A stretch of 64,000 bases of DNA from Roseateles aquatilis (lineage in GTDB: Bacteria > Pseudomonadota > Gammaproteobacteria > Burkholderiales > Burkholderiaceae_C). A program made the position numbers and the translations under genes. A model generated the notes under the pieces. That model did no database searches, was not told the DNA's origin, and saw only the letters and a program-made list of their open reading frames with translations. The stretch covers positions 186,001 to 250,000 of the forward strand of contig NZ_NIOF01000002.1 of assembly GCF_002205645.1 (NCBI RefSeq), written 5' to 3'. Positions 48,901 to 56,031 of this stretch are shown one piece after another (position 1 is the stretch's first letter; each line of letters starts with the position of its first letter).

Positions 48901-49181
48901 CCACTCTCGACCTCAGCCGCGAGCGCCGCGTCGACTGGCCGCGCGTCATCGCCAACCTACAGCGCACCGGCATGTCGCCAAGCACGATCGCCGACTGGGT
49001 AGGGGTAGGGCGCAAGACCATCACGGACTACGCCCGCGACGACCTGCCGGCCGAGCCGGCGCACTGGGTCGGGCACTGCCTCATCGTGCTGTGGTGCGAG
49101 CGCTGCGGCACCACGCTGGCCGACCTGCCCACGCGCCTGGTGCAGCCTAGCGTCTCCCAGGTGCTGCGCGAGCACGCGTAG
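48897..49181 (+). CDS. Helix-turn-helix phage protein
   Basis: 94 residues from MTTLDLSRERRVDWPRV. The HTH is MSPSTIADWVGVGRKTITDY. The C-terminal half (HCLIVLWCERCGTTLADLP) carries a CxxC pair. It is the last gene before the structural module, the position of a late-gene regulator, which is inferred. Confidence 0.6.
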   Translation: MTTLDLSRERRVDWPRVIANLQRTGMSPSTIADWVGVGRKTITDYARDDLPAEPAHWVGHCLIVLWCERCGTTLADLPTRLVQPSVSQVLREHA

Positions 49182-49188
49182 CCGCAGG

Positions 49189-49223
49189 TGGCGGGATTCC
49201 GCCATCGGGCCAAGAGGACATTG
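49189..49223 (+). repeat. 35-bp repeated element, copy A
   Basis: TGGCGGGATTCCGCCA (stem TGGCGG/CCGCCA, loop GATT) is followed 12 bases later by GACATTG. The same 16-mer and 7-mer at the same spacing occur at 53756. It lies ahead of the first virion-module gene. Confidence 0.75.
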
Positions 49224-49234
49224 CGGGCACTTTC

Positions 49235-49394
49235 CACCGCCGCCGGCGAAGGCGGCACCACCCGCAGGAGCCCCCGAATGGCCACCACGCCCCGCAACGT
49301 CCGCACGCCCGGCGCCAGTCAGGCCGCCGCTCCCAAGCCCAACACCCAGCCGCTCGAGCGCACGCCGACCACCGCCGCCGGCGAAGGCGGCACC
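49235..49394 (+). repeat. 25-bp direct repeat with internal hairpin, two copies
   Basis: The same 25 bases occur at 49235-49259 (leader) and 49370-49394 (inside the first structural gene). Each contains the stem GCCGCC/GGCGGC around GGCGAA. Confidence 0.8.
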
Positions 49395-49535
49395 GAGCTG
49401 CCCAACGCGGTCGACGTCAACCCGCGCGCGCTGCGCGCTCCGGTGCTGACGAACCAGGGCTGGATCTGCCCGGACGAGGACTGGCAGAAGAAGCATGCCG
49501 CCGAGTTCCAGGCGATGCTCGACGCGCAGGACTGA
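49278..49535 (+). CDS. Small protein at the head of the virion module
   Basis: 85 residues from MATTPRNVRTPGASQA. The first half is low-complexity (Pro, Thr, Ala); the C-terminus (APVLTNQGWICPDEDWQKKH) is folded-looking. Function unknown. Confidence 0.55.
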   Translation: MATTPRNVRTPGASQAAAPKPNTQPLERTPTTAAGEGGTELPNAVDVNPRALRAPVLTNQGWICPDEDWQKKHAAEFQAMLDAQD

Positions 49536-49538
49536 GCC

Positions 49539-49967
49539 ATGTGCGATCCGGTGAGCGTTGGTATCGGTCTGGTGGGCGGCATGGTCGCGTCCAAGGCGCT
49601 GGCGCCGAAGACATCGACGGCCTCGGTGGTCCCGACGACCGACCCGGCCGTCGAGCGATCCGCAGCTGAGGCCGAGGCCGCCCAGTCCGCCAACCGCAAG
49701 CTCGCCGAGGATCAGCGCCGCCGGCGCGGGCAGGGCAGCCTGCTCGCCAAGGGCGCGCCGACGCCCACGCTCGGCGACACGACGAGCGCCAGCAACTCCG
49801 GCCAGAGCCCGCTCAGCGGCATCCCCACCAACCGCGGCTTGGGCACGATGCTGCGCGGCACGCTGATGGCCGCCGGCGCAACGCCCACCGCGGCCGCGCC
49901 CAGCCCGCTGGGCGGTGTCGGTGGTGGCGGCTCGCGCTCGGGCTCTCGCCCCATCCAGGCGTTCTGA
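49539..49967 (+). CDS. Phage structural-module protein with MCDPVS start
   Basis: 142 residues. The N-terminus MCDPVSVGIGLVGGMV matches the start of the gp14-like protein at 58744. A Glu/Ala helix and a Gly/Ser-rich tail follow. It overlaps the portal start by one base. Possibly a minor virion protein. Confidence 0.6.
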   Translation: MCDPVSVGIGLVGGMVASKALAPKTSTASVVPTTDPAVERSAAEAEAAQSANRKLAEDQRRRRGQGSLLAKGAPTPTLGDTTSASNSGQSPLSGIPTNRGLGTMLRGTLMAAGATPTAAAPSPLGGVGGGGSRSGSRPIQAF

Positions 49968-51601
49968 TGACCTCCCTGGCCGAAAAGATCTGCCTGCGCC
50001 TGGCGCAGATGAAGGGCGAGCGCGCCAAGAGCGAGCCGGCCTGGCGCAGCTGCTTCGAGTTCACCTACCCCGAGCGGATGGAAGGCCTGGGCGGCAGCGG
50101 CGTCGACGCCAGCTTCGCGCAGCAGAAGAAGACCGAGATCCTCGACAACGTCGGCACCGACGGCGTGCGGATGCTCGCCTCCAACGTGATGGGCGGCATG
50201 ACGCCGGCCAACGCGGTCTGGCTGGGCTTCGACGTGCCGGACGAGACGGAGGAGGAGCGGCGCTGGCTCGACCACGCGGCCGAGGAGGTCTGGCTGGCCA
50301 TCCACCAGAGCAACTACGACAGCCAGAAGTACGAGGCGATCGTCGACTCGCTGTGCGCGGGCTGGTTCGTGCTCTTCATCGAGGACCGCAACGGCCGCCC
50401 GTTCTTCCTGCAGTACCCGCTGGGCCAGTGCTTCATCGCCTGCAGCATGCTGGGCGGCCCGGCCGACATCCTCTACCGCTCGTTCCAGATGACCGCCGAG
50501 CAGGCCGTCAACGAGTACGGCGACAAGGTCAGCCAGACGATCAAGGACCAGGCCGCCGACACGGCCAAGTGCAGCACCAAGCACGAGTTCGTGCACGCCA
50601 CCTACCCGCGCACGAAGTACACGCCCGGCTCCAAGCTGCCGCGCAACATGGCCTTCGCGTCGGTGCACGTCGAGGTCGCGGGCAAGAACGTCGTGCGCGA
50701 GAGCGGCTTCAACGAGCAGCCCTTCGTCTGCCCGCGCTGGATGGTGCTGCCGGACTCGCCGTATGCGCTGGGCCCGGTGTCCAACGCCCTGGGCAACATC
50801 CGCGAGCTGCAGGCGCTGCTGGCGCTGGAGAAGGTCGCGCTGGGCCGCGCGGCCGCCGGCGTCTACATCGCCGAGGACGACGGCGTTCTCAACCCGCGCA
50901 ACGTGCGCGTGAAGGGCGGCACGGTCATCGTGGCCAACAGCGTCAACAGCATCAAGGAGCTGCCCACCGGCGCGGACTTCAACGTGACCTTCTCCAAGGC
51001 CGACCAGCTGCGCGCTGAGATTCGCCGCATGCTGCTGGCCGACCAGCTCGCGCCGCAGGACGGACCGGCCATGACGGCCACCGAGGTGCACGTGCGCGTC
51101 GCGCTGATCCGCCAGCTGCTGGGCCCGCTCTACGGCCGCTTCCAGTCCGAGGACCTGGCGCCAACGATCGACCGCGTGTTCGGGATGATGTACCGCCAGG
51201 GCCGCCCCGAGCTGGGCGGCGAGCCCGGCCCGGTGCTCATCGACGACGCGCCCGAGACGCTCGCCGGTGTGAAGTTCTCCAACCGGTACCTGTCGCCGCT
51301 GGCGCGTGCCCAGAAGCTCGAGGACGTGACCGCCATCGAGCGCGTCACCGCGATTGCCGGGACGATGGCTGAGCTCGGCAAGCCCGAGACGCTGGACCTG
51401 ATCGACGGCGAGCAGTCCATCCGCCTGGCCGCTGACGCGCTGGGCGCGCCGGCCAAGATGTTGCGCACCGAGAAGGGCCTCATCGCTTACCGCCAGCAGC
51501 GCGAGCAGACGCAGCAGCAAGAGCAGCAGGCCGCCCAGCAGCAGCAGCTGCAGACCATGTCCGTGCAGGCCACGCTCGACCGCGCTTCCCAGCCGGTGTA
51601 A
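49967..51601 (+). CDS. Portal (head-tail connector) protein, T7 gp8-like
   Basis: 544 residues. The start (MTSLAEKICLRLAQMKGER), FEFTYPERME, NVGTDGVRMLASNVMGGMTP and MTATEVHVRVALIRQLLGP belong to the podovirus head-tail connector family. The C-terminus is Gln-rich (about 520-544). The portal forms the dodecameric DNA gate of the capsid. Confidence 0.93.
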   Translation: MTSLAEKICLRLAQMKGERAKSEPAWRSCFEFTYPERMEGLGGSGVDASFAQQKKTEILDNVGTDGVRMLASNVMGGMTPANAVWLGFDVPDETEEERRWLDHAAEEVWLAIHQSNYDSQKYEAIVDSLCAGWFVLFIEDRNGRPFFLQYPLGQCFIACSMLGGPADILYRSFQMTAEQAVNEYGDKVSQTIKDQAADTAKCSTKHEFVHATYPRTKYTPGSKLPRNMAFASVHVEVAGKNVVRESGFNEQPFVCPRWMVLPDSPYALGPVSNALGNIRELQALLALEKVALGRAAAGVYIAEDDGVLNPRNVRVKGGTVIVANSVNSIKELPTGADFNVTFSKADQLRAEIRRMLLADQLAPQDGPAMTATEVHVRVALIRQLLGPLYGRFQSEDLAPTIDRVFGMMYRQGRPELGGEPGPVLIDDAPETLAGVKFSNRYLSPLARAQKLEDVTAIERVTAIAGTMAELGKPETLDLIDGEQSIRLAADALGAPAKMLRTEKGLIAYRQQREQTQQQEQQAAQQQQLQTMSVQATLDRASQPV

Positions 51602-51613
51602 GCGCCCCGCGCC

Positions 51614-51808
51614 ATGTCCGCCACCCCCACCGATTACGAATCGATCTTCATGTTCCCCGAGGGCCAGCGCGTCCTCGAGGACTTGATGGAGCGATTCGCA
51701 AAGGCGCCCTTTGTCGCCGGACAGCCCGACCAGACCGCATTCAACTGCGGCACCAAGGCCGTCATCGAGCACATCTGGGCACAGATCGCAGCGGCCAAAG
51801 GAGCCTGA
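51614..51808 (+). CDS. Bbp19-like small phage protein
   Basis: 64 residues. FMFPEGQRVLEDLMERFAKAPF...QTAFNCGTKAVIEHIWAQI is the Bbp19 pattern, named after Bordetella podovirus BPP-1. Role unknown. It lies between portal and the fibre-like gene. Confidence 0.75.
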   Translation: MSATPTDYESIFMFPEGQRVLEDLMERFAKAPFVAGQPDQTAFNCGTKAVIEHIWAQIAAAKGA

Positions 51809-51810
51809 CC

Positions 51811-52752
51811 ATGAAGAAACTGATCTCCGCCGCCCTGATGCTGGCGGCCAGCCTGACGGCAACCGCCCAGGGCTATGACCCGGTGGTCTCGCAGTACGAC
51901 CCGACTGGGAACTCCGTCCAGCAGTACTCGATCCCCAAGCCCACCGGCGGTGCCAACGGACTGCTGATGTACGACGGCACGGCCAAGCTGCAGTTCCTGG
52001 CGACGCTGGACTCGAAGCTGGTTCTGTCCGGCACGACGCTGACGCTCGACCTGAGCGCCTACACCACCAGCGCCGCTCTGGCGTCGACGCTGGCCAGCTA
52101 CGCGACCACCTCGGCGCTCACGTCTGGCCTGGCCGCCAAGTTCAACGCGCCCGCCGGCACGACCGCCCAGTACATCCGCGGCGACGGCTCCCTTGCCACG
52201 CTGCCCGCCAGCGGATCCGGCACGGTGACCAGCGTGGGCCTGACCTCCAGCACGCTGAGCGTCATCGGGTCGCCGGTCACCACGAGCGGCACCATGACGG
52301 TCAACCTGCCCAATGCCGGCACGGCGGGCACGTACAGCAGCGTCACTACCGACCCGCAGGGCCGCGTCACCGCTGGCACCACGCGCAGTTTCGCCAGTCC
52401 GTCCCGCGCGCTGAGCTCGTGCTTCCAGATCAGCGCCACGCGCGACGCGCTCGTGTCCTATGCCGTGGACGTGACGACCACGGTCACGCTCGGCGGGGCG
52501 CCCGAAGGCGCCGCGTTCTTGCGCACTTACACGAACAGCGCGTGCAGCGCCGGCCAGGTCGGCGTGATCAGCGGGTCCAGCGGCCAGCCCACCACGCTGA
52601 CGGTCTCGGTCGGCCAGCAGATCCGCGGCTCGGTCAATCTCTACGGCGTGGTGGCCGCCGGGACCTGGGCACGCATCGAGACGGCAAGCACCGGCACGGG
52701 CACGGCGCCGACCTTCGCCATCCGCGCCGAGCAGCAGGAAGTGCAGCTCTGA
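51811..52752 (+). CDS. Fibre-like phage protein with Sec signal peptide
   Basis: 313 residues. The N-terminus MKKLISAALMLAASLTATAQ is a clear Sec signal. The body is Ser/Thr/Gly-rich with the fibre motif KFNAPAGTTAQYIRGDGSLA and beta-repeat spacing (ALASTLASYATTSALTSGLA). Virion proteins are not normally exported, so it may be a cell-surface or periplasmic decoy or an unusual fibre. Two Cys (SSCFQI, SACSAG) could pair in the periplasm. A terminator follows. Confidence 0.65.
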   Translation: MKKLISAALMLAASLTATAQGYDPVVSQYDPTGNSVQQYSIPKPTGGANGLLMYDGTAKLQFLATLDSKLVLSGTTLTLDLSAYTTSAALASTLASYATTSALTSGLAAKFNAPAGTTAQYIRGDGSLATLPASGSGTVTSVGLTSSTLSVIGSPVTTSGTMTVNLPNAGTAGTYSSVTTDPQGRVTAGTTRSFASPSRALSSCFQISATRDALVSYAVDVTTTVTLGGAPEGAAFLRTYTNSACSAGQVGVISGSSGQPTTLTVSVGQQIRGSVNLYGVVAAGTWARIETASTGTGTAPTFAIRAEQQEVQL

Positions 52753-52777
52753 CCACCTCGACCTCGAATTCCCAACC

Positions 52778-52802
52778 GGCCGGCCTGTGAGCCGGCCTTT
52801 CT
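52778..52802 (+). terminator. Terminator before the scaffold gene
   Basis: GGCCGGC (52778-52784) and GCCGGCC (52791-52797) with a short T run. It separates the fibre-like gene from the scaffold gene. Confidence 0.6.
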
Positions 52803-52816
52803 CATGGAGCAACGCG

Positions 52817-53752
52817 ATGTATGTCCGACGCAAGTACTTCAACCAGGCCGGCGCTGATGGCGCTGCTGACGGCGGCGGTGCGCCGCCTGCTGCGGCTGCC
52901 GCCCCGGCCGCTCCCGGCCCCGCACCCGCTCCTGCTGGCGGCGCTGCTGCCCCAGGTCCCGCGCCTGCGGTCGGTGCACCAGCTGCAGCAGCTCCGGCAC
53001 CTGGCAGCCTCATGGCTTCCGGCGGCGCAGCTGCCGCTCCTGGACCTGCACCTACAGGAGCGCCCGCGCCAGCTGGCAACGAACCCGCCCAGGTCATCCC
53101 GGAGAAGTACCTCGTCAAAAACGAGGACGGGACGACGAACCACGAAGCGACATCGCTGAAGGTCGCGCAGGCTCACGCGGCGCTGGAGAAGAGGATGGGC
53201 GCGGGCGAGGCGCCGCCCAAGGACGCCGACAGCTACCAGCTCGATCTGCCGCAGGGCCTGAGCATGGACACGCTCAAGGACGATCCGCTCTTCGCCGGCT
53301 TCCTGAAGGGTGCGCATACCAGGGGTCTCAACAACGCCCAGGTGTCCTACCTGGTCGGCGAGTTCCAGCAGCGCATCCAGCTCCTCGAGGAGCAGCGCAA
53401 CAGCCCCGACGTTGGCGCCGCCGAGCTGCGCAAGATCTGGCAGACGGACCAGCAGATGAGCACCGGACTGTCGCGCAGCTTCAAGGGCACGCAGGCCTTC
53501 GCAGAGGACCAGGACCACGCCGCGCGGCTGGACAAGAAGTTCGGCAATGACCCGGACTTCATCCGGCTGATGGCAAAGGTCGGCAGCGAGCTCGGCGAGG
53601 ACAAGCCGGTGCAGGGTGTCACGCAGGTGGACGTTGAGAACCGCGAGGCGCTCATGCGCAGCGAGGCCTACAACAGCCCGAACCATCCGGAGCACGCGGC
53701 GACCGTGGCCAAGGTCAAGGCCAGCTACGAGCGCCAGTACGCCGGACAGTGA
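52817..53752 (+). CDS. Capsid assembly scaffolding protein
   Basis: 311 residues from MYVRRKYFNQAGADGA (GGAG eight bases upstream). A ~75-residue Ala/Pro/Gly-rich N-terminal tract is followed by a charged helical region (KVAQAHAALEKRM, VGEFQQRIQLLEEQR) and a basic C-terminus (KVKASYERQYAGQ), the layout of podovirus scaffolds. Next gene is the capsid. Confidence 0.8.
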   Translation: MYVRRKYFNQAGADGAADGGGAPPAAAAAPAAPGPAPAPAGGAAAPGPAPAVGAPAAAAPAPGSLMASGGAAAAPGPAPTGAPAPAGNEPAQVIPEKYLVKNEDGTTNHEATSLKVAQAHAALEKRMGAGEAPPKDADSYQLDLPQGLSMDTLKDDPLFAGFLKGAHTRGLNNAQVSYLVGEFQQRIQLLEEQRNSPDVGAAELRKIWQTDQQMSTGLSRSFKGTQAFAEDQDHAARLDKKFGNDPDFIRLMAKVGSELGEDKPVQGVTQVDVENREALMRSEAYNSPNHPEHAATVAKVKASYERQYAGQ

Positions 53753-53755
53753 GCC

Positions 53756-53790
53756 TGGCGGGATTCCGCCACGGGGTGGGCGCGACATTG
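53756..53790 (+). repeat. 35-bp repeated element, copy B
   Basis: The same hairpin 16-mer and, 12 bases later, GACATTG, as at 49189. It begins 3 bp after the scaffold stop and about 150 bp ahead of the capsid start. A longer hairpin, GGCAGCCGG...CCGGCTGCC, follows near 53811. Confidence 0.75.
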
Positions 53791-53937
53791 GCGCCCAACC
53801 CGCCCGGCGTGGCAGCCGGATACCGGGATGGATAGCCCGGCTGCCCGCAAAACAGCGCCAAAGCGCAGCGGCCGACACAGCGGCCCGACATGGACACCCG
53901 CGACACCACGGCGTGACGACTCCAACGAGGAATCACC

Positions 53938-54837
53938 ATGTCCACCTCTCCGACCATCACCACCGCGAATCGGATCCAGTTCCACGATTCGTTCTTCCTC
54001 AAGCTGCAGCAAAAGGTCAGCCGCTTCCAAGGCCGCGTGACTGACCGCGGCATGATCTCCGGCTCGTTGTTCACCACGAACAACATCGGCCAGGTCGAAG
54101 CCCAGCAGGTCAACGGCCGCTACCAGGACAAGCAAGCGCAGGACATCGACCACGAGACGCGCCTGTGCTACCTGTCGGACTTCGACGTCGGTCCGCTGGT
54201 GGTCGACGCCTTCGACCTGCCCAAGCTGGTGGCGGACCCGACCTACAAGTACATGGACCTGCTGATCGCGGCGACCAATCGCCGCAAGGACCGCACGATC
54301 TACCGAGCCCTGCTCGACGGTGCACTGTCTCGCAATGCCGAAGGCGCCACGCCGACGCTGGCCATCATTCCGGCCGGCCAGCAGATCGCCGCCGGCGGCA
54401 CGGGCTTCACCAAGGCAAAGCTGATCCAGTCCAAGGCGCTGTTCCGCGGCAACGAGGCCGACGAGTTCAACGACGAAGAGCTGAGCATCGCTTACGACAG
54501 CGTGATGCTGCGCCAGCTGCTGAGCGACACCACGCTGACCAGCGCGGACTTCATGGCCGTGAAGATGCTCCAGGAGGGCAAGCTCGCGGACAAGTGGCTG
54601 GGCTACAACTGGATCCCCTACAACGCGCTGGACGTCCCCGCCGCCAACACCTCCCGCACCGTGGCGTGGGCCAAGAGCGGGCTGCAGTACGGCACCGGTA
54701 TCGACGTCAAGACCGACATCAGCGAGAACAAGACCAAGCGTGGCAACCCCACCGAGGTCTACGGCTGGATGTCGCTGGGCGCGGTCCGTCAGGACGACCA
54801 GAAGGTCGTGCAGATCGACTTCGCCAACAACGTCTGA
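53938..54837 (+). CDS. Major capsid protein
   Basis: 299 residues. The pattern FHDSFFLKLQQKVSRFQGRV, QDIDHETRLCYLSDFDVGPL and YNWIPYNALDV matches the podovirus capsid family of BPP-1-like phages (HK97 fold expected). A strong GAGGAATCACC site precedes it. Copy B of the 35-bp element lies in its leader. Confidence 0.88.
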   Translation: MSTSPTITTANRIQFHDSFFLKLQQKVSRFQGRVTDRGMISGSLFTTNNIGQVEAQQVNGRYQDKQAQDIDHETRLCYLSDFDVGPLVVDAFDLPKLVADPTYKYMDLLIAATNRRKDRTIYRALLDGALSRNAEGATPTLAIIPAGQQIAAGGTGFTKAKLIQSKALFRGNEADEFNDEELSIAYDSVMLRQLLSDTTLTSADFMAVKMLQEGKLADKWLGYNWIPYNALDVPAANTSRTVAWAKSGLQYGTGIDVKTDISENKTKRGNPTEVYGWMSLGAVRQDDQKVVQIDFANNV

Positions 54838-54873
54838 TCGCCCACGAGCTGACGCAACTCCAAGGAGAAAGAC

Positions 54874-55341
54874 ATGGCTGAATTCAACTCGCGGCAGGTG
54901 GCGAACCTCGCTGCCTCGCCGCTGATCAAGAACCCGCCGTATGACCACGGCAAGGTCAGCATCCTGATCGCCACCACGCCGGCGGTCGCCGCCTACGCGC
55001 AGAACGACACGCTCCTGCTGGCCACAATCCAGAAGGGCTCGCGCATCCTGCGCAGCGGCAAGGCCTGGAACGGCGCGTTCGGCGCTGGCGTCACGCTGGC
55101 GATCGGCGTGCGCAACGCCAAGACCAAGGTGGTGATCGACGCCGCCGGAATCTTGGCCGCGACATCGGTGGCCACGGCCGGCCTGGTCAAGAACCTGGAC
55201 ACGGGCGCGCTGCTGAACCAGGCCAACGGCTATGTGGTGCCGGACGACGTGGAGGTCTATGCCACGCTCGCCGGCGCCGCGCCGACGGCCAACATCCAGG
55301 CCGAGTTCGAGCTGCACTACCTGGGCCCGAAGGCGGGTTGA
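54874..55341 (+). CDS. Capsid-associated (decoration or head) protein
   Basis: 155 residues, Ala/Val/Gly-rich and beta-structured (VSILIATTPAVAAYAQND, VTLAIGVRNAKTKVVID). No membrane segment. Position right after the capsid suggests a head-decoration role, which is inference. AAGGAG precedes it. Confidence 0.6.
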   Translation: MAEFNSRQVANLAASPLIKNPPYDHGKVSILIATTPAVAAYAQNDTLLLATIQKGSRILRSGKAWNGAFGAGVTLAIGVRNAKTKVVIDAAGILAATSVATAGLVKNLDTGALLNQANGYVVPDDVEVYATLAGAAPTANIQAEFELHYLGPKAG

Positions 55342-55377
55342 TCGAACGACTGCTGGCCTTCCCCGGCCAGCTCACCC

Positions 55378-55406
55378 AAGCGGGGGCCATCGAGCCCCCG
55401 CTTTTC
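55378..55406 (+). terminator. Terminator after the capsid genes
   Basis: AAGCGGGGGC (55378-55387) pairs with GCCCCCGCTT (55394-55403), followed by TTC. The next gene's GGAG is only a few bases downstream. Confidence 0.75.
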
Positions 55407-55422
55407 ATTGGAGCCCACGGCA

Positions 55423-56028
55423 ATGAGCGCCACTCCCGTCTCCATCTGCTCGAACGCGCTGCTGATGCTGGGTGACACCACCATCAGCTCCTTCGATGAC
55501 GGTACCGATCGGTCGCGCCTGGCGGCCAACACGTGGGAATCTGCCCGCGACTACGTGCTGCGCAGCCACCCTTGGAACTGCGCCACCAAGCGCGTGATCC
55601 TCGCTCCGGATGCGCAGGCGCCGGCGTTCGGATGGAACTACCAGTTCCAGCTCCCGGCAGACTGGCTGCGCACGATCTCGGTGGGCGAGGAGGGCGAGCG
55701 TCCCGGATACAAGATCGAGGGCCGCAAGATCCTCTTCGACCAGAAGGAGCTCAAGCTGCTCTACCTGTGGCGCAACGAGGTGCCCGCCACCTGGGACACG
55801 CTGCTGGTCCACACGATGACCCTGGTCATGCGGGCGATCTTCTCGTACCCGATCACGCAGAGCGGCGGCGTCGAGCAGCTCGTGGAGAGCACGCTCCAGC
55901 CGATCCTGCGCCAAGCCCGCTCCGTCGACGGGCAGGAAGATCCTCCGGACGCGCTGGACGACTGCCCGCTGCTGCAGGCGCGCTTCATGGGTGGCGGCGG
56001 CTACGACCGCTACCGCCGGGGGTGGTAA
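55423..56028 (+). CDS. Tail tubular protein A-like (T7 gp11-like)
   Basis: 201 residues from MSATPVSICSNALLMLG (GGAG nine bases upstream). SICSNALLMLGDTTISSF, WESARDYVLRSHPWNCAT and FGWNYQFQLPADWLR are signatures of the podovirus tail tubular A family, which forms the adaptor ring under the portal. Confidence 0.88.
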   Translation: MSATPVSICSNALLMLGDTTISSFDDGTDRSRLAANTWESARDYVLRSHPWNCATKRVILAPDAQAPAFGWNYQFQLPADWLRTISVGEEGERPGYKIEGRKILFDQKELKLLYLWRNEVPATWDTLLVHTMTLVMRAIFSYPITQSGGVEQLVESTLQPILRQARSVDGQEDPPDALDDCPLLQARFMGGGGYDRYRRGW

Positions 56029-56031
56029 GCC

